This document shows positions 4,227 through 11,114 of a stretch of DNA of 11,114 bases, piece after piece. The notes under the pieces are model-generated. The model was not told the origin of the DNA. It did not search any database and was given only the letters and a program-made list of their open reading frames with translations. Source of the stretch: Actinomycetota bacterium (GTDB taxonomy: Bacteria > Actinomycetota > Actinomycetes > Nanopelagicales > Nanopelagicaceae); assembly GCA_947377725.1 (NCBI GenBank), contig CANCGX010000031.1:1-11114 (forward strand), read 5' to 3'. A program made the position numbers and the translations under genes. Position 1 is the first letter of the stretch. Each line of letters opens with the position of its first letter.

Positions 4227-6956
4227 ATGACCAACCAGAGCGAAAACAGTCAGGCCCCAGATCACCTCCTCGGACAACTCGTGGATACCGATCCTCAAGA
4301 GACAGCCGAGTGGAGAGATTCACTTGATGCAGTTCTCAAGAATGCCGGACCTGTTCGCGCTCGTTACTTGATGCTCTCAATGTTGCAACAGGCCCGTGAA
4401 CAAAATGTTGGAATTTCAAGTGTGCGCTCAACGAACTACATCAACACGATTGCTCCAGATAATGAGCCATCTTTTCCTGGCGATGAAGATATGGAACGAC
4501 GCATTCGTCGAATCATCCGTTGGAATGCAGCAGTCATGGTGCATCGCGCGCAACGCCCTGGCGTTGGAGTTGGTGGGCACATTTCCTCTTTTGCATCATC
4601 GGCAACGTTGTATGAAGTTGGCTTTAACCATTTCTTCCGCGGAAAAGATCACCCAGGTGGAGGCGATCAAATTTACTTCCAAGGACATGCAAGCCCTGGA
4701 ATGTATTCACGAGCTTTTGTCGAAGGTCGCTTCTCAGAAGATCAGATGGATGGATTTAGACAAGAGCTTTCTCATGATGCGGGCGGTTTGTCGTCATATC
4801 CTCATCCGCGCTTAATGCCAGACTTTTGGCAATTCCCAACTGTCTCTATGGGTCTTGGTCCAATCAATGCAATTTACCAAGCACGTTTCAATCGTTATTT
4901 GCAGGGTCGTGGAATTAAAGATACAAGTGAACAACGCGTTTGGGCATTTCTTGGAGATGGCGAAACTGATGAACCAGAAAGTCTTGGAGCTCTTTCACTT
5001 GCAGCACGTGAAGGTCTGGATAATTTAACTTTTGTCGTTAACTGCAACTTGCAACGCCTTGATGGTCCTGTCCGTGGAAACGGAAAGATCATGCAAGAGC
5101 TTGAATCAATCTTTGGTGGCGCTGGCTGGAATGTCATCAAGGTTGTCTGGGGTCGCGAATGGGATGAACTGCTCGCAAATGACCGCGAAGGTGCGCTTGT
5201 AGATTTGATGAATAAGACTCCGGATGGAGACTTCCAAACATTCAAGACAGAAGATGGCGCATATGTACGCGAACACTTCTTTGGTCGCGATCCACGCACT
5301 GCAGCTCTCGTCAAAGACTGGAGCGATGAGAAGATTTGGGCACTACGTCGCGGAGGCCATGACTACAAGAAGATGTACGCAGCTTATAAAGCCGCTACTG
5401 AACACAAAGGTCGCCCAACAGTAATTCTTGCTAAAACCATCAAGGGATGGACTCTTGGCTCTACATTTGAAGGTCGTAACTCAACGCACCAAATGAAGAA
5501 GATGACTCAAGAAGATTTAATTGAGTTTAAGAATCGTCTTGGTATTCCACTTGCCGATGAAGCAATTGATAAGTATCTGCCTCCTTATTACCGCCCTGCA
5601 GAGGATTCACCTGAATATAAGTACCTCATGGAACGTCGCCAAACTCTTGGTGGATCAATTCCTGCACGTAGAAAGATTTCAAAGCCACTTCCTCAACCAC
5701 CAGCCACTACTTATGAGTCGGTAGCTCGTGGATCTGGAAGTCAAGGAATTGCCACAACGATGGCATTTGTCAGACTTCTTAAAGATCTCATCAAGGATCC
5801 AGAAATTGGAAAACGTTTTGTTCCAATCATTCCTGATGAAGCGCGAACTTTCGGAATGGATTCACTCTTCCCAAGTTTGAAGATTTACTCTCCTCACGGT
5901 CAGACATATACCGCAGTTGACCGTGAATTGATGCTCTCTTACAAAGAATCCACCTCCGGTGTAATTCTCCATGAAGGTATTAATGAAGCCGGTTCTACCG
6001 CCTCTTTCACTGCAGTCGGATCTTCATATTCCACTCACGATGAACCAATGATTCCTATTTATATCTTCTACTCAATGTTTGGATTCCAACGCACAGGAGA
6101 TGCCTTCTGGGCAGCAACCGATCAAATGGTCCGTGGCTTTGTAGTTGGAGCAACCGCGGGACGAACAACGCTCAATGGTGAAGGTCTGCAACACGAAGAT
6201 GGTCACTCACTTCTTCTCGCATCTACCAACCCGGCAGTGGTCGCTTATGACCCAGCGTTTGGTTTCGAGCTTGGACATATTGTTCGTGATGGTTTACGAC
6301 GTATGTATGGAGAATCCAGCGAAAACGTTTTCTACTATCTCACTGTCTATAACGAGCCATACGCACAACCAGCTGAACCAGCAGGCTTAGATGTTGATGG
6401 TCTTCTCAAGGGCATGTATCTCTACTCCCCAGCTCCCTCAAAGCACAAACGTAAGGTGCAACTCTTGGCATCTGGTGTTGGCGTCAATTGGGCACTTGAA
6501 GCACAAAAATTGCTCGATGAGCATTGGGGCGTTGCAGCAAACGTTTGGTCAGTTACTTCATGGAACGAAATTCGCCGTGATGGCCTAGAAGTCGATAGCC
6601 ACAACTTGGTCAACCCTCATGACAAGAGATCTGCTTTCGTCACAAAGAAACTTGCTGGGTACGACGGCCCTGTCGTTGCAGTCAGCGATTTCATGAAGGC
6701 AGTTCAGGACCAAATTGCGCCATGGGTTAAGAATCCATTTATTTCACTTGGTACAGATGGGTTTGGCTTATCAGATACGCGTGGAGCACTGCGTCGCCAC
6801 TTCAAAGTCGATGCCGCATCTATTACCATTGCAGCACTTTCCCAGCTTGCTGATGAAGGTGAACTCAAGTCCAAGGTAGTCCAAGAGGCCATCGATCGTT
6901 ATCAAATTAACGATGTGAAAGCCGCTGACCCAGGCAACACGGAAGGATCTGGATGA
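4227..6956 (+). CDS. aceE: Pyruvate dehydrogenase E1 component, homodimeric type
   Basis: This 909-residue thiamine-diphosphate enzyme decarboxylates pyruvate and passes the acetyl group to the lipoyl E2 subunit of the pyruvate dehydrogenase complex, making acetyl-CoA in the cytosol. The cofactor motif runs from G-D-G (243-245) to N-C-N (272-274). H421 in N-S-T-H-Q-M-K-K-M corresponds to the active-site loop histidine (E. coli H407). E587 in H-E-G-I-N-E-A-G corresponds to the cofactor-activating glutamate (E. coli E571). S-M-F-G-F-Q-R-T-G-D and T-L-N-G-E-G-L-Q-H-E-D-G-H-S are also intact. Length is normal for the actinobacterial enzyme, and no frameshift is seen. The ATG at 4227 is preceded by GGGGGAAAG, part of a hairpin. 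Its TGA overlaps the glgE ATG (ATGA), so it heads a coupled operon. The E2 and E3 subunits are not in the window. Confidence 0.98.
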   Translation: MTNQSENSQAPDHLLGQLVDTDPQETAEWRDSLDAVLKNAGPVRARYLMLSMLQQAREQNVGISSVRSTNYINTIAPDNEPSFPGDEDMERRIRRIIRWNAAVMVHRAQRPGVGVGGHISSFASSATLYEVGFNHFFRGKDHPGGGDQIYFQGHASPGMYSRAFVEGRFSEDQMDGFRQELSHDAGGLSSYPHPRLMPDFWQFPTVSMGLGPINAIYQARFNRYLQGRGIKDTSEQRVWAFLGDGETDEPESLGALSLAAREGLDNLTFVVNCNLQRLDGPVRGNGKIMQELESIFGGAGWNVIKVVWGREWDELLANDREGALVDLMNKTPDGDFQTFKTEDGAYVREHFFGRDPRTAALVKDWSDEKIWALRRGGHDYKKMYAAYKAATEHKGRPTVILAKTIKGWTLGSTFEGRNSTHQMKKMTQEDLIEFKNRLGIPLADEAIDKYLPPYYRPAEDSPEYKYLMERRQTLGGSIPARRKISKPLPQPPATTYESVARGSGSQGIATTMAFVRLLKDLIKDPEIGKRFVPIIPDEARTFGMDSLFPSLKIYSPHGQTYTAVDRELMLSYKESTSGVILHEGINEAGSTASFTAVGSSYSTHDEPMIPIYIFYSMFGFQRTGDAFWAATDQMVRGFVVGATAGRTTLNGEGLQHEDGHSLLLASTNPAVVAYDPAFGFELGHIVRDGLRRMYGESSENVFYYLTVYNEPYAQPAEPAGLDVDGLLKGMYLYSPAPSKHKRKVQLLASGVGVNWALEAQKLLDEHWGVAANVWSVTSWNEIRRDGLEVDSHNLVNPHDKRSAFVTKKLAGYDGPVVAVSDFMKAVQDQIAPWVKNPFISLGTDGFGLSDTRGALRRHFKVDAASITIAALSQLADEGELKSKVVQEAIDRYQINDVKAADPGNTEGSG
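6941..6947 (+). promoter_or_regulatory. Ribosome binding site of glgE inside aceE
   Basis: GGAAGGA lies within the last codons of aceE, 5 nt before the glgE ATG at 6953. It is a strong Shine-Dalgarno and decides the start at the ATGA overlap, allowing both coupled and independent initiation. Confidence 0.7.
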
Positions 6957-8683
6957 TCACTCGCTTTCCAGTTGTAGACGTTGCACCTGCAACCTACTTT
7001 GGCGGCGAGTTTGTTCCAGCAAAAGCGATTCCTGGGGAATCGTTGCCCGTTTCCGCAACTATATTTCGCGAAGGGCATGACACTTTCTCGGCTAACGCAT
7101 TACTTTTCGATCCAGCAGGCAAATTAGTTGAACGCGCCCCAATGCGCGAAGTTTGGCCAAACTCGCAAAGTTATGAAGCTTGGGTAAAACCAACGACTCT
7201 CGGGTTGTGGCATTTTGCAATCGAAGTACAAGATGACAAAGGCGTCAAAGATCAGAGCGAAAAATTCCCGATTCTCGCAGAAACACCTCGCGCCCTCATT
7301 GGTGCATGGTATGAATTCTTTCCCCGCAGCGAAGGCGCTATAAAGAATAAAGACGGCTCAATCACGACAGGAACTTTTAAAACTGCTCAGGCATCTCTAA
7401 AGAGAGTTGCCGATATGGGATTTGAAGTTCTCTATCTTCCACCTATCCATCCAATCGGAGTGCAATTTCGAAAAGGTAAGAACAATTCCACTACTGCAGA
7501 ACCAGGAGATCCCGGAGTTCCTTGGGGCATCGGCAGCAAAGATGGTGGCCATGATGCAATTAACCCAGAACTAGGAACTCTCCAGGATTTTCAAGATTTC
7601 GTAAAAGCAGCGAAGAAACTCAAGATTGATATTGCACTTGATTTAGCACTCCAGTGCTCCCCCGATCATCCGTGGGTGAAAACCAATGAAGATTTCTTCA
7701 GCAAGCGCCCCGACGGCACAATCGCATATGCCGAAAATCCACCAAAGAAATATCAAGATATCTACCCAATCAATTTTGATAACAACTACAAAGTCTTATT
7801 TCAAGAAATCCTACGAATCGTTAAATACTGGATTTCACAAGATATCCGAATTTTTAGAGTCGATAATCCTCATACAAAGCCGGTTAACTTCTGGCAAGAT
7901 CTCATCTCAACAATTAATCAGGAATACCCAGATATCGTTTTTCTTGCTGAGGCATTTACAAAACCAACCATGATGCATGCTCTTGGAAAAGCTGGATTCC
8001 AACAGTCATACACCTACTTCACTTGGCGCGTTACGAAAAATGAACTGACTGAATATGGCCGTGAGGTGTCTAAAGGTACGAGCGCATTTTTCCGGCCAAA
8101 TTTTTGGGTAAACACCCCTGACATTCTTCCGTTCCACCTTCAATCAGGAAATCCTGCGATGTTTGCACTTCGTGCGGTGCTGGCATCAACTATGACTCCG
8201 TCGTGGGGAATGTATGCGGGGTATGAACTTTACGAACACCTTCCATTCAAAGATGATGGTGAGGAATATCGTGATTCCGAGAAGTATGAAATTAAAGTCA
8301 GAGATTGGCAAGGAGCACGAAAAACTGGATTAACACTTGAACCATTTATCGCACAGCTCAACCTCATTCGTAAGAATAATATTGCGCTGCAACGATTAAG
8401 AAATCTTGAATTCCATCCAACAGAGAACGAAAATATAATTGCTTACTCCAAACGCGAAGGCAATAATTTAATTCTCGTTGTGGTAAACCTTGATCCAACA
8501 AAGCCACAAGAAACAATGATTCACTGGGATATGTGGTTTTTAGGTTTTGAAGCGGATTCATTTGAAGTCACTGATTTACTTGATGGCAAGCGACATACGT
8601 GGCATCCTCATACATTTGTGCGTTTAAACCCTGGCCGTCCGGATGGCAAAGTTGCACATATTGCACAGGTGATTATTAAATGA
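6953..8683 (+). CDS. glgE: Alpha-1,4-glucan:maltose-1-phosphate maltosyltransferase, short form
   Basis: GlgE (GH13_3) transfers maltosyl units from alpha-maltose-1-phosphate to the non-reducing end of an alpha-1,4-glucan, releasing phosphate; it is a cytosolic step in actinobacterial glycogen synthesis. The N-terminal beta domain (about 1-105) has the typical start R-F-P-V-V-D-V-A-P and F-R-E-G-H-D. The catalytic barrel opens at G-A-W-Y-E-F-F-P-R-S-E-G (W119). Active residues are visible: nucleophile D304 in F-R-V-D-N-P-H-T-K-P, acid/base E333 in L-A-E-A-F, and D390 in N-T-P-D-I-L. At 576 residues it is about 100 shorter than the Streptomyces enzyme (about 675). The missing part is the helical insertion (domain S) normally lying between the N domain and the barrel. 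It overlaps aceE and glgB by 4 nt on each side. Family call is very firm; loss of domain S is inferred from the alignment I can do by eye. Confidence 0.95.
   Translation: MITRFPVVDVAPATYFGGEFVPAKAIPGESLPVSATIFREGHDTFSANALLFDPAGKLVERAPMREVWPNSQSYEAWVKPTTLGLWHFAIEVQDDKGVKDQSEKFPILAETPRALIGAWYEFFPRSEGAIKNKDGSITTGTFKTAQASLKRVADMGFEVLYLPPIHPIGVQFRKGKNNSTTAEPGDPGVPWGIGSKDGGHDAINPELGTLQDFQDFVKAAKKLKIDIALDLALQCSPDHPWVKTNEDFFSKRPDGTIAYAENPPKKYQDIYPINFDNNYKVLFQEILRIVKYWISQDIRIFRVDNPHTKPVNFWQDLISTINQEYPDIVFLAEAFTKPTMMHALGKAGFQQSYTYFTWRVTKNELTEYGREVSKGTSAFFRPNFWVNTPDILPFHLQSGNPAMFALRAVLASTMTPSWGMYAGYELYEHLPFKDDGEEYRDSEKYEIKVRDWQGARKTGLTLEPFIAQLNLIRKNNIALQRLRNLEFHPTENENIIAYSKREGNNLILVVVNLDPTKPQETMIHWDMWFLGFEADSFEVTDLLDGKRHTWHPHTFVRLNPGRPDGKVAHIAQVIIK
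8667..8673 (+). promoter_or_regulatory. Ribosome binding site of glgB inside glgE
   Basis: AGGTGAT sits 6 nt before the glgB ATG at 8680, within the last codons of glgE. It is weaker than the glgE site, which suggests glgB translation depends mostly on re-initiation at the ATGA overlap. Confidence 0.5.
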
Positions 8684-10605
8684 TTAAGAAGTTTTTTTCT
8701 AAGAAAAATTCCTCAGAAGTTCAATTCCAAAATCCCCCTGTGGGTTATCTAAACCCAAACTCCACCTTAGGTGAAATTGATCTTTATTTGATTGGGGAAG
8801 GTCGTCACGAAAGACTCTGGGAAGTACTTGGTGCACACGTGCGCCGCGACGAACACGGGGAAATTCTTGGAACGGCATTTTCTGTTTGGGCTCCAAATGC
8901 TCGAGCAGTTTCTTTGATAGGCGATCACAATTTTTGGGATAAATCTGCCCACCCAATGATTCCACTTGGCTCTAACGGAATCTGGGAAGTATTTATCCCC
9001 TCCATCGGAGCTGGTACGAAATATAAGTTTGCAATTCAGGGTCCTGATTGGCGTTGGGTTGATCACGCAGATCCCCTTGCGCAAGCAACGGAAATCCCAC
9101 CTTTAACGGCATCTATAGTTCACGAAACATCTCATGTGTGGCAAGACAACTCATGGATGAAAGCGCGTGCGGAATTTCAGTCATGGCGCGCTCCAATAAG
9201 TATTTATGAAATTCACTTGGGTTCGTGGAGACCAGGACTTTCATACCGAGAGCTTGCAGTAGAACTAACGGCTTACATCCTCGATGAGGGTTTTACCCAC
9301 GTTGAACTCTTGCCAGTGATGGAACATCCATTTGGTGGTTCATGGGGTTATCAAGTTACTTCACTCTTTGCGCCAACTTCTCGATTTGGTTCACCAGATG
9401 ACTTTAAGTTCTTCGTCGACACCCTTCATCAAGCAGGGATTGGAATTCTTCTAGATTGGGTTCCAGCGCACTTCCCTAAAGACGAATGGGCTCTGGCTAA
9501 ATTTGATGGAACAGCCCTTTACGAGCACGAAGATCCACGTTTGGGAGAGCATCCTGACTGGGGCACTCTCATCTTTAACTATGGAAGAAATGAAGTTCGT
9601 AATTTTCTCGTGGCAAGCGCACTCTATTGGCTGCTCGAGTATCACATCGATGGCATTCGCGTCGACGCAGTAGCATCAATGCTGTACCTAGATTATTCCC
9701 GCAAAGAAGGCGAATGGCTCCCAAATAAATTTGGTGGACGTGAAAACTTGGAAGCAGTCGCATTCCTACAAGAAGCTACGGCAACTGCATATCGTGAAGC
9801 TCCAGGAATAATGATGATTGCAGAAGAGTCAACGGCATGGGGTGGCGTTACTAAGCCGACGAGTGAAAATGGGCTTGGCTTTGGATTCAAGTGGAATATG
9901 GGCTGGATGCATGACACTCTTGAATACATTCAGCACGAACCGATTCATCGCATGTATCACCATGACGAGATAACTTTCTCAATCCTTTACGCCTGGTCTG
10001 AGAATTTTATGCTGCCACTTTCGCATGATGAAGTGGTGCATGGAAAAGGCTCGCTCCTTGATCGCATTCCTGGAGATCGCTGGCAGAAGCTTGCAACACT
10101 TCGCGCGCTGTATGGATTTATGTGGGCTCATCCTGGTAAAAAATTATTATTTATGGGATGCGAATTTGCTCAGAACGATGAATGGAGCGAATCTCGCTCA
10201 CTCGATTGGCATTTAACAGATTACGACGAACACCGAGGTGTTCAGAAATCCGTAAAGAGTATGAATCATATTTATACAGCAGAAGCTGCACTCTGGGAGA
10301 AAGATACGTCTCCAGAAGGCTTCACATGGCTGGTGGGAAATGATGGCGCTGGAAATACAATGGCTTTTGCACGTTGGTCGGATAATGGCGGATGCGTAGT
10401 TTCAATAACAAACTTCTCGCCTGTTCCGCATGAGAATTATTCCGTTCCACTTCCCCGCGCCGGCACATGGTCAGAGACCTTAAACACCGACAATATTGAA
10501 TTTGGCGGAAGTGGAATTTCCAACACCACATTCACTTCGACTGAAGGTGTCCCAACAACGCTTCGAGTTCCACCACTTGCAACAATCTGGCTAAAACTAG
10601 CCTAG
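8680..10605 (+). CDS. glgB: 1,4-alpha-glucan branching enzyme
   Basis: A 641-residue cytosolic GH13_9 enzyme that cuts alpha-1,4 chains and re-attaches them in alpha-1,6 linkage, creating glycogen branches. A short lysine-rich start is followed by a CBM48 domain (about 45-150, with F-S-V-W-A-P-N-A-R-A-V) and the catalytic barrel (about 170-530). Conserved region II D-G-I-R-V-D-A-V holds the nucleophile D329, region III I-A-E-E-S-T the acid/base E382, and region IV L-S-H-D-E-V-V-H the third acid D450. Their spacing (53 and 68 residues) equals that of E. coli GlgB (D405, E458, D526). A C-terminal beta domain ends the protein. It lacks the extra N1 domain of the 728-residue E. coli enzyme. The ATG overlaps the glgE stop (ATGA). 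Its TAG shares CTAG with the stop of the convergent gene downstream. Confidence 0.97.
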   Translation: MIKKFFSKKNSSEVQFQNPPVGYLNPNSTLGEIDLYLIGEGRHERLWEVLGAHVRRDEHGEILGTAFSVWAPNARAVSLIGDHNFWDKSAHPMIPLGSNGIWEVFIPSIGAGTKYKFAIQGPDWRWVDHADPLAQATEIPPLTASIVHETSHVWQDNSWMKARAEFQSWRAPISIYEIHLGSWRPGLSYRELAVELTAYILDEGFTHVELLPVMEHPFGGSWGYQVTSLFAPTSRFGSPDDFKFFVDTLHQAGIGILLDWVPAHFPKDEWALAKFDGTALYEHEDPRLGEHPDWGTLIFNYGRNEVRNFLVASALYWLLEYHIDGIRVDAVASMLYLDYSRKEGEWLPNKFGGRENLEAVAFLQEATATAYREAPGIMMIAEESTAWGGVTKPTSENGLGFGFKWNMGWMHDTLEYIQHEPIHRMYHHDEITFSILYAWSENFMLPLSHDEVVHGKGSLLDRIPGDRWQKLATLRALYGFMWAHPGKKLLFMGCEFAQNDEWSESRSLDWHLTDYDEHRGVQKSVKSMNHIYTAEAALWEKDTSPEGFTWLVGNDGAGNTMAFARWSDNGGCVVSITNFSPVPHENYSVPLPRAGTWSETLNTDNIEFGGSGISNTTFTSTEGVPTTLRVPPLATIWLKLA

Positions 10606-11114
10606 CTTTTTGTAGCGCCAAGCCTATTTGGATTTCCTAAGTACGCGAATTTTGCGACCAGCATCAGAGCAATTCCGGGAACCAACAATGCGATTGTGAT
10701 GGATGTTGCTTGCACAATCCACGACATTACAAGTTTTGCAACAAATGTGATGATCGTATTCGATAGATTCAATTGTGAGACAACCTCACTTGGCTTAAGC
10801 GAGCTTCTGCGATTAGCAATTGTTGTAAAAATTGGAGCCATAAACGATGTGCCAAGGCCCGCGAATAGGAAGGCCAGAACCTCCACAGAAAGGGCAAACG
10901 GGGAGCCATGCTTTGCAAGAAACCAAGCCAATTGGCTGAAGATAATGAATCCCCCGCCGCCGACAAGAGCTGCTAAACGTATCCAGAATCTCTCTGATTG
11001 GTATCGAATTAAGCGGACGATATACATGCGTCCAAGGATCATTCCCACAATAAGTGCGAGGTAAACAAGAACGCTACTGCTCTTTCCAGCACCTATTTCT
11101 TGATTTGCAACCAA
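10602..11114 (-). CDS. MFS-like transporter, C-terminal part (cut by window edge)
   Basis: A minus-strand frame stays open to the right edge and ends with TAG at 10604-10602; only the last 170 or so codons are visible. It shows about five hydrophobic segments. The first is followed by G-R-M-Y-I-V-R-L-I-R-Y, a basic loop like the motif-A repeat between helices 8 and 9 of MFS proteins. Then come L-F-A-G-L-G-T-S-F-M-A-P-I-F-T-T-I-A-N-R and a long amphipathic loop before two more helices. This fits the second half of a 12-helix sugar or drug MFS permease. The TTG at the very edge is probably an internal leucine codon, not the start. It overlaps the end of glgB by 4 nt, convergent. A different polytopic family cannot be excluded without the N-terminal half. 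Confidence 0.65.
   Translation of the reverse strand: MVANQEIGAGKSSSVLVYLALIVGMILGRMYIVRLIRYQSERFWIRLAALVGGGGFIIFSQLAWFLAKHGSPFALSVEVLAFLFAGLGTSFMAPIFTTIANRRSSLKPSEVVSQLNLSNTIITFVAKLVMSWIVQATSITIALLVPGIALMLVAKFAYLGNPNRLGATKS

Noticed and set aside
4895..5314. Minus-strand frame of 139 codons within aceE
   Set aside because: Serine/arginine/proline-rich shadow of a conserved coding sequence, with no start signal and no known domain.
8694..8708. TTTTTCT-A-AGAAAAA inverted repeat beside a run of seven T at the start of glgB
   Set aside because: It lies in codons for Lys-Phe-Phe-Ser-Lys-Lys, has an A/T-only stem with one G-C pair and almost no loop, so it is neither a credible terminator nor a regulatory stem; the frame is continuous.
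1..11114. CRISPR, transposon, prophage, toxin-antitoxin or defence system
   Set aside because: No direct-repeat array, terminal inverted repeats, integrase, transposase or recognisable effector gene was seen; nearly all sequence is taken by metabolic and transport genes.

Overview
The window looks like a compact stretch of chromosome from a low-G+C, genome-streamlined actinobacterium. By eye G+C is in the mid-40s percent. Several gene families point to Actinobacteria: a homodimeric-type AceE, a DUF3052 protein, an AhpE-type peroxiredoxin, GlgE, and a C4 zinc-ribbon protein start at the left edge. The order DUF3052-ahpE divergent from aceE matches, from memory, Mycobacterium tuberculosis Rv2239c-Rv2238c / Rv2241. 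Low G+C, very short spacers and overlapping genes together fit the freshwater acI group (Nanopelagicales, e.g. Planktophila). That assignment is an inference, since no 16S or other marker is present.

Left part (1-2031): the first 20 codons of a zinc-ribbon protein gene (minus strand, running off the edge) are followed by a COG4280-type membrane protein (minus). Only 47 nt away, a LysE/RhtB-type exporter is read in the opposite direction. Both starts in that 47-nt gap have a TANNNT box 6-7 nt upstream, which suggests leaderless transcripts. A tRNA-Val(UAC) gene lies on the minus strand after the exporter.

Middle part (2032-4226): an MFS transporter (plus) converges with and overlaps an ahpE-like peroxiredoxin (minus). 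The peroxiredoxin follows a DUF3052 gene by 17 nt. A 143-nt divergent intergenic region then leads into aceE and holds a perfect CCCCC-TGA-GGGGG hairpin just before the aceE start.

Right part (4227-10605): aceE, glgE and glgB are joined head to tail by two 4-nt ATGA overlaps and are almost certainly one translationally coupled operon. AceE makes acetyl groups from pyruvate as E1 of the pyruvate dehydrogenase complex. GlgE extends alpha-1,4-glucan from maltose-1-phosphate, and GlgB adds alpha-1,6 branches, so the last two form the polymerising end of the GlgE glycogen pathway. The genes that would make maltose-1-phosphate (treS/mak or glgC/glgM) are not here. This GlgE is about 100 residues shorter than characterised enzymes and seems to lack the helical domain S. 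The window ends in the 3' part of another MFS-like gene (minus), whose stop codon shares a CTAG with the glgB stop.

I see no phage, transposon, CRISPR array, toxin-antitoxin or defence locus. The most notable points are the aceE-glgE-glgB coupling, the short GlgE, the AhpE-like protein with a PrxQ-style second cysteine, and the apparent C-terminal fusion on the COG4280 protein.
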